From Chitinophagales bacterium (GTDB taxonomy: Bacteria > Bacteroidota > Bacteroidia > Chitinophagales > JADJOU01), in assembly GCA_030832185.1 (NCBI GenBank), contig JAURJQ010000006.1:1-48580 (forward strand): a stretch of DNA of 48,580 nucleotides, in the 5' to 3' direction. Both the position numbers and the translations under genes were made by a program. The notes under the pieces are model-generated. The model saw only the letters and a program-made list of their open reading frames with translations, searched no databases and was not told where the DNA came from. Shown piece by piece: positions 35,213 to 44,688 of this stretch; within the stretch, counting starts at the first letter, position 1, and every line of letters starts with the position of its first letter.

Positions 35213-37516
35213 TTACTTAATTTCTATATCTACACGCCTATTTGCGGCTCTTCCCGCAGGTGTATTATTATCTGTTATAGGATATTGCATACCATATCCC
35301 TGAGCATCGATGCGGATAGCGTCTACACCATTTTCTATAAAGAAGATCTTAACGGCATTTGCACGATCTATAGATAACTTCAGATTTTTCTGTTCATCAC
35401 CTACATTATCTGTATGACCTTTTAAACTCACCTTGAAATCCGGATTTTTCACTAAGTAATAAGCCAATGTATTTAAGGATTGATGCGATTCCTTTTTAAT
35501 TACTGAACTTCCAGTTTCAAACTCTAACTTTTCCTGAGCCACCTTGACGATAGAAATCGCTTCTGCAGTAATTGGACATCCTTTATTTGCTTTCGGTCCA
35601 ATAACGAAAGGACAACTATCAAGCGAATCTATAATGCCATCGCTATCTGTATCCCTAGGCGGAATAACAGGTGGGCACCCCTTATTATCATATTCACCAG
35701 GAACAGTAGGGCATTCATCTGCATTATCAGGAACTCCATCTAAGTCAGTATCTGGACAGCCATCAAATTTTTTCGGACCTTTTTCATTAGGACATTTATC
35801 CTCATGATCCGGAAGACCGTCTCCGTCTTTATCTGGACAGCCTCCTAGATCTTTCAATCCTTTTTTCTTAGGGCAACGATCTAAATGGTCAGGAACCTCA
35901 TCCTGATCGGTATCTGGACAACCATCGAAGGCTTTTACTCCTTTTTGATTTGGGCATTTGTCTGTGGAATTTCCGATACCATCGCCATCATCGTCCGGCT
36001 CAGGACATCCATCGCCATTACAATCCCCTGCATCATTAGGACACTTATCCTTCTTATTAGACATAAGATCCCCATCATTATCTTTAGGCATAGACTTCTG
36101 ATGAAAAGGTATGTTAAAACTCATATTAAATGCAGCATTTCTAGTCTGCGATTTTAGTCCAGCTATACCAGTCCAATCATATAGTGCAAAATTGAAGAAT
36201 AAAAGTCGAAATCCTATTCCAGCATTAACTTCCTGAGCCAGCATATTATAATTTATAGGAAGATAGAGTCCAAACGATTTATTCTCAACTCTAGGGGTTA
36301 AGGCAAACTGCATATTCTGAGTCTTAGATGCCGCGAAATTATTAATCACAAAGCCATAGGTAGCATTTGCAGCGAGATAAATGCCTTTGTATACATTGAC
36401 ATCAATAAAGGCATTCAACTTAGTAGGCGTCCACATGAAATAATCAGCACGAGAGGTATCTAACGTTACTCCATTAAAACTTAATGCAAATAAACTATCT
36501 GAATGTCTTTGCACATCTGGGAACTTACTAAATTTGCTATTGGCAATATCTGTTGTCAATGCATTCTCATCAACTGCTATTCGTCTAAAAGGGGCTTTCC
36601 CCTTCCACTGGATATAACCATAATCAATGAGACTCAGACCGATTCGATAACTATATTTATTAAGGTCTCTGCGCACGTTATCTGTGCGGCAGTCCATTTC
36701 ATAAGTATGAACTTTTTTATTCTTTTTTTCAAATATAAAACCGATATCAGCACCAAAACCCATGTTCTCAAAAAATTTGATACTATCTGCTTGTACCTTT
36801 GAATTAGTATAAAATGGAGCAGAAATCTGATTGTCTAGTATCCCGTTTGCATTTCTCATTGAATTTTGACTGGCAAATTCGAGCTTTAAATTAGGTGAAT
36901 ACGCATAGGTATTAACCAATCCTATATTCACCTTAGGGGTAATAGCACCTTTTAAGGAAAAGCCGGGTTTGTCGAGGATTACCGTACCCAGGGTAAGGCC
37001 TATATTGGCCCACACAGAACCATTAAACATCAAATCTTTGCTTGTAGATTCCTTCCAGTTATTACTATCCTTGTTGTCATACATATAGTTCGCTAATCCG
37101 TTACTCACGTTATTTGCAGTCATTAACGTTTTTAGATTCGAACTAAGAGCAAAGCTAAATTTATTTTTACGCCCCATAGAGAACATAAAGCTAGGTCCCA
37201 TGATATCAGCTTGGAGATAGGCATGTTTGGCTGAAGTGCTTAGAACTCTTGGTAGATAGGTATTTTTTGTACTATCATTTAGTTTTGGAGGAGACAATGA
37301 CATCAAATCCGAACTAACACCCACAAAATTATTAGAACCCCTAGCCCCGACTCCAATTAGATTCATGTGAAATCGATATCTACTATCTACTATTTCGGCA
37401 GGATTGAAGCTAAGTCCATGCACCCCAGCATATGGTGTGTTGAATTCGCCAAAATCAAGCTGAGAAACTAGTCTTGAACCTAAGGTGAGAATAACTAGTA
37501 TTAAAGCGTATCGCAT
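35213..37516 (-). CDS. Outer-membrane protein: DUF5723-like N-terminus, thrombospondin-3 Ca repeats, OmpA domain
   Basis: A 767-residue envelope protein. A signal peptide (about 1-18) precedes an N-terminal barrel-like region of about 470 residues (FGEFNTPYAGVHGLSFNPAEI, a DUF5723-type start). From about 490 to 625 come seven or so calcium-binding TSP3 repeats (DGDGIGNSTDKCPNQKG, DQDEVPDHLDRCPKKKG, DKDGDGLPDHEDKCP and others). The last 115 residues form an OmpA peptidoglycan-binding domain with LKGHTDNVGDEQKNLKLSIDRA and RAANRRVDIEIK. It should tie the outer membrane to peptidoglycan with a Ca-stabilised spacer. The Gfo/Idh gene follows four bases later. Confidence 0.88.
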   Translation of the reverse strand: MRYALILVILTLGSRLVSQLDFGEFNTPYAGVHGLSFNPAEIVDSRYRFHMNLIGVGARGSNNFVGVSSDLMSLSPPKLNDSTKNTYLPRVLSTSAKHAYLQADIMGPSFMFSMGRKNKFSFALSSNLKTLMTANNVSNGLANYMYDNKDSNNWKESTSKDLMFNGSVWANIGLTLGTVILDKPGFSLKGAITPKVNIGLVNTYAYSPNLKLEFASQNSMRNANGILDNQISAPFYTNSKVQADSIKFFENMGFGADIGFIFEKKNKKVHTYEMDCRTDNVRRDLNKYSYRIGLSLIDYGYIQWKGKAPFRRIAVDENALTTDIANSKFSKFPDVQRHSDSLFALSFNGVTLDTSRADYFMWTPTKLNAFIDVNVYKGIYLAANATYGFVINNFAASKTQNMQFALTPRVENKSFGLYLPINYNMLAQEVNAGIGFRLLFFNFALYDWTGIAGLKSQTRNAAFNMSFNIPFHQKSMPKDNDGDLMSNKKDKCPNDAGDCNGDGCPEPDDDGDGIGNSTDKCPNQKGVKAFDGCPDTDQDEVPDHLDRCPKKKGLKDLGGCPDKDGDGLPDHEDKCPNEKGPKKFDGCPDTDLDGVPDNADECPTVPGEYDNKGCPPVIPPRDTDSDGIIDSLDSCPFVIGPKANKGCPITAEAISIVKVAQEKLEFETGSSVIKKESHQSLNTLAYYLVKNPDFKVSLKGHTDNVGDEQKNLKLSIDRANAVKIFFIENGVDAIRIDAQGYGMQYPITDNNTPAGRAANRRVDIEIK

Positions 37517-37598
37517 TCTATCTTATCTAATTCTTAAAGAATTACAAATTTATACAAAAGATATATTTGACTAGCTTTTTTTTAGCATATCCGCTCAA

Positions 37599-40019
37599 CT
37601 AAGACCTAATTTCCGCATTTAGTTCTTTCTGATAGACTCCAATGAGTTTTTGAATCATACTATCTATTTCCTTATCAGATAGCGTTTTCTCCTTATTGGA
37701 CAACTGTAAGCGAATAGCATAAGACTTCTTGCTTTCACCTAATGACTTATCTTTAAATATATCAAAAAGTGTGACTTGATCCAGAGATTTGGCTAAGGTC
37801 TTTTTGGCAATGCTTTCTAACTGCTCAAAAGGTACTGACTGATTTATAACCATAGCTAGGTCTCTTTTTACAGCAGGAAATTTAGTTATCTCTTGAAAGA
37901 GAATCTTTTCATTCAACTTAGACTTATATATAATATCAAAATCTAACTCTGCTGCAAAGACCTTCTGTTTTATATCAAACATCTTCTTATCTATAATAAA
38001 TTCTCCTAGGATGCCTATTTTCTTTTGACCTAGAGAAATTTGGAGTGCATAATTATAATTCGGATCTTGCACTTCTGCGTAGAGGACATCTAATTTTAAA
38101 TCTTTTATAAGCTTTTCTATGACAGATTTTAGTTGAAAGTAATCATTAGGTTGGCCTTTTGGTATCTGCCAATTAGGACTCATGTGCATCCCCGTGACTG
38201 CTAAAACTAGTTTTTTACGCTGCCTATATACTCCTGATTTATCTTGAAAATACTCATTTCCTATCTCGAACATTGCGAGATCTTTTTGATCTCTATTGAG
38301 ATTATGTTCTATCACTTCTAGAAAACCTGGCAACATAGAACTACGCATGCAGTCTAATTCACTTGTCATAGAATTGAGCAATTTTATTGGCTCGGATAGC
38401 TTATAATATCGGGACTGTGAAATGGAATTAGTTATAATCTCTTGGTATCCATTTCCATTTAAAAGGTTTGAAATATGATTTTCTAACTGGGTAGTGGTTA
38501 ACCCTTTACTGAAACTCAAGTTAGATCTTAAAAACTTAGGATAGGGCAGTAGATTGTATCCATAAATACGCAACACCTCCTCTATGACATCCTCTTCACG
38601 ACGAACATCCTCTTTAAACCTCGGCACACTTAATGACCATGTCTCCTGATTGCTTTGACTGATTACTATACCAAGTGCAATTAGAATAAAATCCACCTTT
38701 TCTTTTTCGATGCTCATATTGGCATATAGGTCTAGCTTGGCTCTAGTTAATGTAACCTGCCAAGGGGCAAATTCTTTATTAACTGGCATGATTAGCTCAC
38801 CTGCTATGGCAGATTTATCGATAGAAAGAATGATACTTTGAGCCTTTCTAATGGCATACTCTGTTCCATTAGGGTCTATTCCTTTTTCAAACTTCACTGC
38901 TGCCTCGGTTCGCAGCGAAAGTCTTTGACTGGTTTGCCGTATGGCTATGGATTTAAAGTAGGCTGCTTCTATGAAAATAGATTGACTATAAGCATCAATA
39001 CAAGAGTCTAATGAGCCCATGATACCCGCTAAACCAATAAGCTTTGAACGATCTCTGATGACAATATCTCCCTCTTTTAGTTTCAGTTCTTGTCCATTGA
39101 GCGCTGACATTGTTGTATCCCGGGTCAATTCGTCGACTATAATTTCTTCGCCATCTAGCTTAGCTAAATCATAGGCATGAAGAGGCTGACCTAGGTCATG
39201 AAGAATATAATTGGTTAGGTCTATCAGTAAATGTTTTGGAGATTCACCTATAGCAGACAACCTATCTCTCATCCATTGAGGCGTCTTATTGATAGAAATA
39301 TTTTCAATGGTTATTCCTCCAAATTTAGAAGCCAAGGCAGTATTGGAGTGGATAGTGAGTTTGCGCCCTGTGAGTCTTTGCTCAAATTGAAATACTGTTT
39401 TTCCATCTTCATGAAATATACATTCACCACCTCTAGCGTTGATAGCTGCTGCTAAATCACGCGCTACACCTTTATGATACATAGCATCCGTTCGATTTGG
39501 CGTCAAACCGATTTCGAATATCGTATCGGTATATATCTTAAAATAATCTGCGGCCGGCATTCCTGCTTCAGCATCCTTATCAAGCACTAGAATACCGTCA
39601 TGACCCTCACCTATTCCTAATTCGTCTTCAGCACATATCATTCCCTGACTTTCTTCTCCTCTTATCTTCGAATTTTTAATACTAAATGATTCTCCATTAG
39701 GAGTATAGATAATAGCCCCCTCTACTGCCACAGCTACCTTCTGACCTATCGCCACGTTCGGCGCACCACATACTATTTTTTTTACCCCTAAGTTCTCTCC
39801 AAGATTTACCTGCGTCAAACTCAGTTTATCTGCATTGGGGTGCTTTTCACAGCGGATCACCTCGCCTATATAAAAGTGCTCTAGACCGCCTTTAATAGAT
39901 TGAAATGTTTCTATTGCTTCTACCTCGAGACCTATAGATGTAAGCACTTTAGAGGCCTCCTCGATAGTTAAATTCTCACAGGTCAAATATTCATTCAGCC
40001 AATTCCAGGAAATTTTCAT
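37599..40019 (-). CDS. pheT: Phenylalanine--tRNA ligase beta subunit
   Basis: The 806-residue beta subunit of the alpha2-beta2 synthetase charging tRNA-Phe. The N-terminal MKISWNWLNEYL is typical. A tRNA-binding (EMAP/OB) domain follows (GEVIRCEKHPNADKLSLTQV and IVCGAPNVAIGQKVAVA), then the B3/B4 editing domain and B5. FPAVKRDLAMVINQSVPFEQLE and the C-terminal anticodon-binding (FDX-ACB) fold with KSYAIRLQLSN complete it. pheS is not adjacent here. murA is upstream on the same strand, 75 bases away. Confidence 0.97.
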   Translation of the reverse strand: MKISWNWLNEYLTCENLTIEEASKVLTSIGLEVEAIETFQSIKGGLEHFYIGEVIRCEKHPNADKLSLTQVNLGENLGVKKIVCGAPNVAIGQKVAVAVEGAIIYTPNGESFSIKNSKIRGEESQGMICAEDELGIGEGHDGILVLDKDAEAGMPAADYFKIYTDTIFEIGLTPNRTDAMYHKGVARDLAAAINARGGECIFHEDGKTVFQFEQRLTGRKLTIHSNTALASKFGGITIENISINKTPQWMRDRLSAIGESPKHLLIDLTNYILHDLGQPLHAYDLAKLDGEEIIVDELTRDTTMSALNGQELKLKEGDIVIRDRSKLIGLAGIMGSLDSCIDAYSQSIFIEAAYFKSIAIRQTSQRLSLRTEAAVKFEKGIDPNGTEYAIRKAQSIILSIDKSAIAGELIMPVNKEFAPWQVTLTRAKLDLYANMSIEKEKVDFILIALGIVISQSNQETWSLSVPRFKEDVRREEDVIEEVLRIYGYNLLPYPKFLRSNLSFSKGLTTTQLENHISNLLNGNGYQEIITNSISQSRYYKLSEPIKLLNSMTSELDCMRSSMLPGFLEVIEHNLNRDQKDLAMFEIGNEYFQDKSGVYRQRKKLVLAVTGMHMSPNWQIPKGQPNDYFQLKSVIEKLIKDLKLDVLYAEVQDPNYNYALQISLGQKKIGILGEFIIDKKMFDIKQKVFAAELDFDIIYKSKLNEKILFQEITKFPAVKRDLAMVINQSVPFEQLESIAKKTLAKSLDQVTLFDIFKDKSLGESKKSYAIRLQLSNKEKTLSDKEIDSMIQKLIGVYQKELNAEIRS

Positions 40020-40093
40020 TATTGTTTATTTGATTCTTAGAGCCATGTGTATTGCAGAAATGACTATATCTGATTTGTTTAATTTATTAGGGA

Positions 40094-41398
40094 TTACCTT
40101 CTCACGATATCTGCTCCGATTGCGTTTAACCTTTGATCTATATATTGATAACCTCTATCTATCTGTTCTATATTCTGTATAGTAGATTTACCTTTGGCAC
40201 TGAGCGCAGCTATCAATAGGGATACACCAGCCCTAATATCGGGGCTACTCATAGTAATTCCTCTCAATTGTCGTTCCTTATTCATACCTATCACTACGGC
40301 TCTGTGTGGATCACATAGTGTGATTTGAGCTCCCATATCTTTCAATTTATCTACAAAGAAAAGTCTAGACTCAAACATTTTTTGATGAATCAATACAGAA
40401 CCCTTAGCCTGAATTGCAACTACAAGGACTATACTGAGCAAATCGGGTGTAAAGCCTGGCCATGGATGATCATAAATAGTCAGTATCGATCCGTCAATGT
40501 ATTTGGTGATTTCATAACTTTTCTGAGCTGGTATATAAATGTCATCTCCTCTTATCTCGAGTTTTATCCCCAGCTTTTTAAATACGTCTGGAATTAATCC
40601 CAGCATATCGACACGACAATTCTTAATAGTAATTTCAGATTCTGTCATTGCTGCTAGACCAATAAAACTACCTATTTCTATCATATCGGGCAGAATAGTA
40701 TGCTCACATCCTTTTAGACTAGTCACCCCTTTTATATGTATCAAGTTTGATCCAACACCAGTGATTTTAGCACCCATACTATTGAGCATTGTGCACAGCT
40801 GCTGCAAATATGGTTCACATGCTGCATTGTATATGGTAGTGTCTCCAGAAGCCATGACAGCAGCCATGATTATATTGGCAGTACCTGTCACTGAAGGCTC
40901 ATCTAGCAGCATATAACCTCCTGTTAGCTTTTCTGCGTTGATAGTAAAGAAATCCGAGTTATCATCAAACTCAAATTTTGCTCCTAATTTTTCAAATCCT
41001 AGTAGATGAGTATCTATCGGCCTGCGACCTATTCGGTCACCTCCTGGCTTGGGAAGATAAGCTTTTCTATAGCGAGATAGCAAGGGGCCGAGAACCATAA
41101 CAGAACCTCGGAGCGCAGCACCTTTGATTTTGTACTCATCTGATGTTAGATAATTTAAATCTATATTATGTGCCTTAAACTGACATATACTTCTAGAAAT
41201 ACGGTTTACTTCTACACCCATACATTCCAATAAATCAATTAAATTATTGACATCCCGGATATCAGGTATATTATAAATAGTGACTAAATCATCCGTCAAA
41301 AGAACTGCACAAATAATCTGCAGGGCTTCATTCTTAGCTCCTTGAGGAGTCAAATCTCCTCTTAATTTTTTACCTCCATTTATCTCGAATACAGACAC
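40094..41398 (-). CDS. murA: UDP-N-acetylglucosamine 1-carboxyvinyltransferase
   Basis: MurA transfers enolpyruvyl from PEP to UDP-GlcNAc in the first committed step of peptidoglycan synthesis, in the cytosol. The 434 residues have the start FEINGGKKLRGDLTPQGAKNEAL (catalytic Lys22-type KNEAL) and inner repeats typical of the EPSP-synthase fold. The fosfomycin-binding loop reads KPGGDRIGRRPIDTH (about 117-131): Asp121 stands where E. coli has Cys115 (GGCTIGARP). Asp at this site, as in mycobacterial MurA, gives fosfomycin insensitivity. Downstream of it on the same strand is pheT. Length and motifs are otherwise normal. Confidence 0.96.
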   Translation of the reverse strand: MSVFEINGGKKLRGDLTPQGAKNEALQIICAVLLTDDLVTIYNIPDIRDVNNLIDLLECMGVEVNRISRSICQFKAHNIDLNYLTSDEYKIKGAALRGSVMVLGPLLSRYRKAYLPKPGGDRIGRRPIDTHLLGFEKLGAKFEFDDNSDFFTINAEKLTGGYMLLDEPSVTGTANIIMAAVMASGDTTIYNAACEPYLQQLCTMLNSMGAKITGVGSNLIHIKGVTSLKGCEHTILPDMIEIGSFIGLAAMTESEITIKNCRVDMLGLIPDVFKKLGIKLEIRGDDIYIPAQKSYEITKYIDGSILTIYDHPWPGFTPDLLSIVLVVAIQAKGSVLIHQKMFESRLFFVDKLKDMGAQITLCDPHRAVVIGMNKERQLRGITMSSPDIRAGVSLLIAALSAKGKSTIQNIEQIDRGYQYIDQRLNAIGADIVRR

Positions 41399-41452
41399 AA
41401 TATATTAATTAGACGTTCATGTTTTTTCGTTTACTCTACAAAAGCAAATTCC

Positions 41453-42121
41453 TTACTTTTTATTTTGATAATTGTTATTTGGTCGATTTCCCTGGTTATG
41501 ATGTCCATTACCTTTTTTCTTTTTCTTCTTCTTGTTATTGCTATTCTTATTTGGATTATGATTCATAGTCATCTTACCCTTTGGCAATAGGTGTCTGATA
41601 GACTCATCATCTGCCATTTCTAACATACCAGTAGAAATATTATAAAGATCATTCTTGACAATTGCATCATTAACTACTTCATTATTCCAGGTTTTATGAA
41701 CCAATTTCATGTAGCTAGCTATAGGCCCAGCTATCACTCTTCTTTGCTCCTCTGATTTGTATTTAGCTTGTTCGATAAACTCTACTATATATCTTCCATA
41801 GTGCCTGAATTTATTTTGACCAGAAGGATAAGGCAATGGTTCAGGCACTGGCACAATAAAATCTCGCTGAGCTATATCATAAGGGGCATCTACATCAAGC
41901 TGGTAGTCCGTGATAAAAAATAGATGATCCCATAATTTTTTTCTATAATCTTCCGTAGATTTCACTGCTGGAGCTAGCTGCGCCATATATTCTACAATGG
42001 CATAAGCCACCTCAGTGCGTTTTTCTCTATCGCCTTCCTGCATAGCATGCATGATAAATTTTTGAATAATTTTGCCGTACTCTTTCAGTATAATCGGCTC
42101 TTCTTTTACATAATAATGCAT
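41453..42121 (-). CDS. DUF4290 family protein
   Basis: A 222-residue protein of a Bacteroidota-specific family. The core (about 1-175) shows KEYGKIIQKFIMHAMQEGDR, VAYAIVEYMAQLAP, YRKKLWDHLFFITDY and MKLVHKTWNNEVVNDAIVKNDL. The last 40 residues are an Asn/Lys-rich low-complexity tail (NKNSNNKKKKKKKG and so on). No biochemical role is known. It is upstream of murA by 54 bases on the same strand, a common neighbour pair in this phylum. Confidence 0.88.
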   Translation of the reverse strand: MHYYVKEEPIILKEYGKIIQKFIMHAMQEGDREKRTEVAYAIVEYMAQLAPAVKSTEDYRKKLWDHLFFITDYQLDVDAPYDIAQRDFIVPVPEPLPYPSGQNKFRHYGRYIVEFIEQAKYKSEEQRRVIAGPIASYMKLVHKTWNNEVVNDAIVKNDLYNISTGMLEMADDESIRHLLPKGKMTMNHNPNKNSNNKKKKKKKGNGHHNQGNRPNNNYQNKK

Positions 42122-42152
42122 AATAATTTCTAAGTTGTCTTTTATGTATGAA

Positions 42153-42881
42153 TCAATCTATCCGCTGATTCTGTTTAGAGCTATCTATTGTCTTCATCTG
42201 AGGACTAGCCGCTATTTTTCCTAGGTCAAATCCCAACCTCTTTGAAGTAGTTCGAGGCGAATTTCCATTTTTTTCTATCATAGCATATAGCGGAATATAT
42301 CGGACATCGTTGAAGGAAGGAGCCCATAAATCATAGTTCACACTAGTAGTAATACAATTTTCAATTACCATATGAACCATATCGCCTTCAAAAATTTGAT
42401 TGACTAAATCTGTAAATAGTGACCCAATAGCACCCATACCCTCAATAAAAAATTTATTGTCCTTATTGATAAAAATTCTACAGACTAGCTCTCCTATATC
42501 CTGCATTCGATTGTATTTTACAGAATCATTAAGAAAATTGAACACCTCTATCATACAGAAATAGGCTCTCGAATGGTCCTCTGCTATATAATTGGTATTA
42601 AATAAAGAGTGCGATCTATCAAACGAGAAAATATTCGAATGCAAAGAAAATATGAGCAAATCACCTCCGAATTGTAACCAAAATTCATGCTTGTTTACGT
42701 CCTTGTAAGCGACCTGAACTCTTTTATCTACAGCCGCCATTTCGCTAGCTAAAATATCAGATGAATGAATAGCAGCAGACCGCAAGGTCTCAAAAGCGAT
42801 GTAGGAATGATCGAATATATCCTGCTTGACTACAGCTATGGAGCTCAGACTTTCTTTGGCCCTGCTGAAATCATATCCCAT
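42153..42881 (-). CDS. Conserved protein of unknown function
   Basis: The 242 residues show no signal peptide or membrane span and look mixed alpha/beta. Features are FWLQFGGDLLIFSLHSNIFSFDRSH (about 66-90), YIAEDHSRAYFCMIEVFNFLND (about 98-119) and FNDVRYIPLYAMIEKNGNSPRTTSKRLGFDLG near the end. It sits 31 bases upstream of the DUF4290 gene on the same strand and probably shares its transcript. I do not recognise a family. Confidence 0.7.
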   Translation of the reverse strand: MGYDFSRAKESLSSIAVVKQDIFDHSYIAFETLRSAAIHSSDILASEMAAVDKRVQVAYKDVNKHEFWLQFGGDLLIFSLHSNIFSFDRSHSLFNTNYIAEDHSRAYFCMIEVFNFLNDSVKYNRMQDIGELVCRIFINKDNKFFIEGMGAIGSLFTDLVNQIFEGDMVHMVIENCITTSVNYDLWAPSFNDVRYIPLYAMIEKNGNSPRTTSKRLGFDLGKIAASPQMKTIDSSKQNQRID

Positions 42882-42903
42882 TTCTATATAAAAATCTTAG
42901 TGA

Positions 42904-43125
42904 TTATACATACCTCGGCACTCTGCTGACTCTAAGTAGAACAACTCCAGTAATAAGCATAATTAAAGAAATTACAAAAGATAAAGATACACCAGAATCG
43001 AGCATAGAATATTTTATTTGATCATTATACTCAATGTTTCCTGGGCTATTGAGAAAGACGAAAAATGTAATCAAAAACATTATTAATCCCCAAATTGTTA
43101 ATAAAGTAGCTAAAGGCTTAATCAT
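42904..43125 (-). CDS. Small two-span membrane protein
   Basis: The 73 residues from the ATG at 43125 include two hydrophobic spans (about 5-25 and 45-65) and a basic C-terminus (RVSRVPRYV). The ORF can be extended upstream to 43221, but this would run into the divergent metallopeptidase gene and add a poorly hydrophobic leader, so I prefer MIKPLATLL as the start. No family recognised. It is 22 bases upstream of the next minus-strand gene. Confidence 0.65.
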   Translation of the reverse strand: MIKPLATLLTIWGLIMFLITFFVFLNSPGNIEYNDQIKYSMLDSGVSLSFVISLIMLITGVVLLRVSRVPRYV

Positions 43126-43188
43126 TGGATTTCTATTTTTACAGGCAAATATAAAGGTAAATCTATAAAAATATTTGAATAATTCTAA

Positions 43189-43896
43189 ATGCTCTATTCC
43201 AAGGAGGTAATTTCTATACATAATACTGAAAAAGAGGTGTTTTTGTATCTAAAGAAGACTCGAAATCACAGCTATCGAATTACGGCGAATAAAATATCTA
43301 TGACCTTACCTAGTGTATATAAGAATCCCGAGACCATAGATAAACATAAAAATGAGTTACTAGAAAAAATCAAAACCCTCCTTGTAGCCCAGCCCAAATG
43401 GGTGAATACAGAACACATATTAGATTTCCCTAGGTTAACTATAGTGAATGATGAATATGCGCTCATTAGAAAAGAAGAAGGCATATATAAAGTCGAACTA
43501 CTTGTAAATCAAAAAAAAATCTATCTTCCCTTTTTATTGACAGATAATGATAAGTCCAGGCTTTCTAAACTCATAATTCAGGCCTATCACAAAAAAATAG
43601 ATGCTAGAGTGCGATATATCAATGCTATAACTACAGCCAAGACCATAACCCATGTAACCATCAAAAACAATCAATCTACCTGGGGGCTTTGCTCCTCGCG
43701 GGGTGAAATTACATTATCACTTCATACTCTCTTCGCTCCTTTATGGGTTATAGACTACATCATAGTGCATGAACTATGCCATTTAGAGCACCATGACCAT
43801 TCCCCTCGATTTTGGAGTTTAGTAGAACGCTTTTACCCCAAATATAAACTTGCTAAAAAATTTTTAAAGGAAAGGGGGATGGAGCTAGCTTATTGA
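43189..43896 (+). CDS. YgjP-like (DUF45/M48-related) metallopeptidase domain protein
   Basis: The protein has 235 residues. The zinc-site motif is HELCHLEHHDHSPRFW (about 198-213): H-E-x-x-H plus the family's H-x-x-x-F-W extension. The stretch WGLCSSRGEITLSLHTLF precedes it, as in YgjP and SprT-like proteins. The N-terminus is basic and has no signal peptide, so it should act in the cytosol. It is a lone plus-strand gene between two minus-strand groups. Its substrate is unknown. A chance AAGGAGG lies inside the coding frame and does not decide the start. Confidence 0.85.
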   Translation: MLYSKEVISIHNTEKEVFLYLKKTRNHSYRITANKISMTLPSVYKNPETIDKHKNELLEKIKTLLVAQPKWVNTEHILDFPRLTIVNDEYALIRKEEGIYKVELLVNQKKIYLPFLLTDNDKSRLSKLIIQAYHKKIDARVRYINAITTAKTITHVTIKNNQSTWGLCSSRGEITLSLHTLFAPLWVIDYIIVHELCHLEHHDHSPRFWSLVERFYPKYKLAKKFLKERGMELAY

Positions 43897-44245
43897 GATA
43901 AATTCGTAAAACGGGGCTATTTACTTCTGAAGAGTCAAAGGATTCGATGTATTTAAATGTGCTCTAGAGGATTTTATATCATTGATATAAATTGATGTCT
44001 AAAAAGCACCTAAGCCTTTGATAAGCTGATCATTTTCTTTATTCTAAGAGTCGATTCGGCAAAAAAGTACGAGTTGTTGTTTTTATTTATGATCCGATAG
44101 AAATAATTAGTCTACTCCATGAAACCCTAAAAACTTAAAGTAAAATTTAGCTGGATATATTAGAGCATAATACCTGCAGGCACAGATCCGAGTGCCTTTT
44201 TGACTCGCAATGCAGGCAAACAAATGCTGAGAAAAATACGAATCC
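43897..44245. other. Intergenic stretch after the metallopeptidase gene
   Basis: No gene seen on either strand. It contains a possible terminator near 44178, itself nested within a longer CCTGCA/TGCAGG inverted repeat (44173-44216). Confidence 0.5.
44178..44202 (+). terminator. Possible plus-strand terminator
   Basis: AGGCAC / GTGCCT stem with 8-base loop followed by TTTTT, about 280 bases after the metallopeptidase stop. Short stem, so moderate support only. Confidence 0.35.
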
Positions 44246-44578
44246 TTATTTTTTTCTATTTTTCAGGAGATTGGAAATCTCTTCAAACTGCTCCTCGGAA
44301 GGATGAATGATCAAAATCGGATTCGTGCCATTGCTCACGAAATTACCCGAATTATTATTATGGATCACGACACCTGCATTCGTGATCTCACTGAAATCTG
44401 AATTCATCACCTTTGCCACCTCATCTATTTCATTGAGGGTAAGCTCCACCTCTCCCGATTCTTTGCGCGCCCATGCAGATTTAGACTTATGGAGGGTAGT
44501 GGCCAGCTCTTGAAGAGATAAATTTTTCTCCTTGCGCAATCTTTTGATCGCATCTATCGCTATTGAATTTCTGTCCAT
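44246..44578 (-). CDS. XRE-family helix-turn-helix regulator
   Basis: The protein has 110 residues from the ATG at 44578. The helix-turn-helix is at about 9-60: IDAIKRLRKEKNLSLQELATTLHKSKSAWARKE, followed by LTLNEIDEVAKVM. The C-terminal third has no known domain. A longer frame back to 44668 would include a signal-like segment not expected in a regulator and would read through the palindromic site, so the later ATG is preferred. It diverges from the LamG gene. A palindrome in its promoter region suggests autoregulation. Confidence 0.82.
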   Translation of the reverse strand: MDRNSIAIDAIKRLRKEKNLSLQELATTLHKSKSAWARKESGEVELTLNEIDEVAKVMNSDFSEITNAGVVIHNNNSGNFVSNGTNPILIIHPSEEQFEEISNLLKNRKK

Positions 44579-44595
44579 AAATGTGGTATTTGCAA

Positions 44596-44603
44596 CAAAT
44601 ATA
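44596..44603 (-). promoter_or_regulatory. Candidate -7 box (TATATTTG) for the XRE gene
   Basis: The minus strand reads TATATTTG (TAnnTTTG) about 18 bases before the ATG, next to the palindrome at 44608-44630. Confidence 0.35.
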
Positions 44604-44607
44604 CGAC

Positions 44608-44630
44608 TTTTTCCCAAAATATGGGAAAAA
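44608..44630. promoter_or_regulatory. Palindromic operator-like site
   Basis: Perfect inverted repeat TTTTTCCCA / TGGGAAAAA with a 5-base spacer, in the gap between the XRE gene and the LamG gene. It overlaps the region where the XRE promoter should lie. Size and symmetry suit a dimeric XRE repressor. It can also fold as a hairpin with a T-run on both strands. Confidence 0.5.
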
Positions 44631-44688
44631 ACCAATAATAGAGACAAAAATTGAGCATAAAAATCCAATTCTTATAAAAATTATTTAA

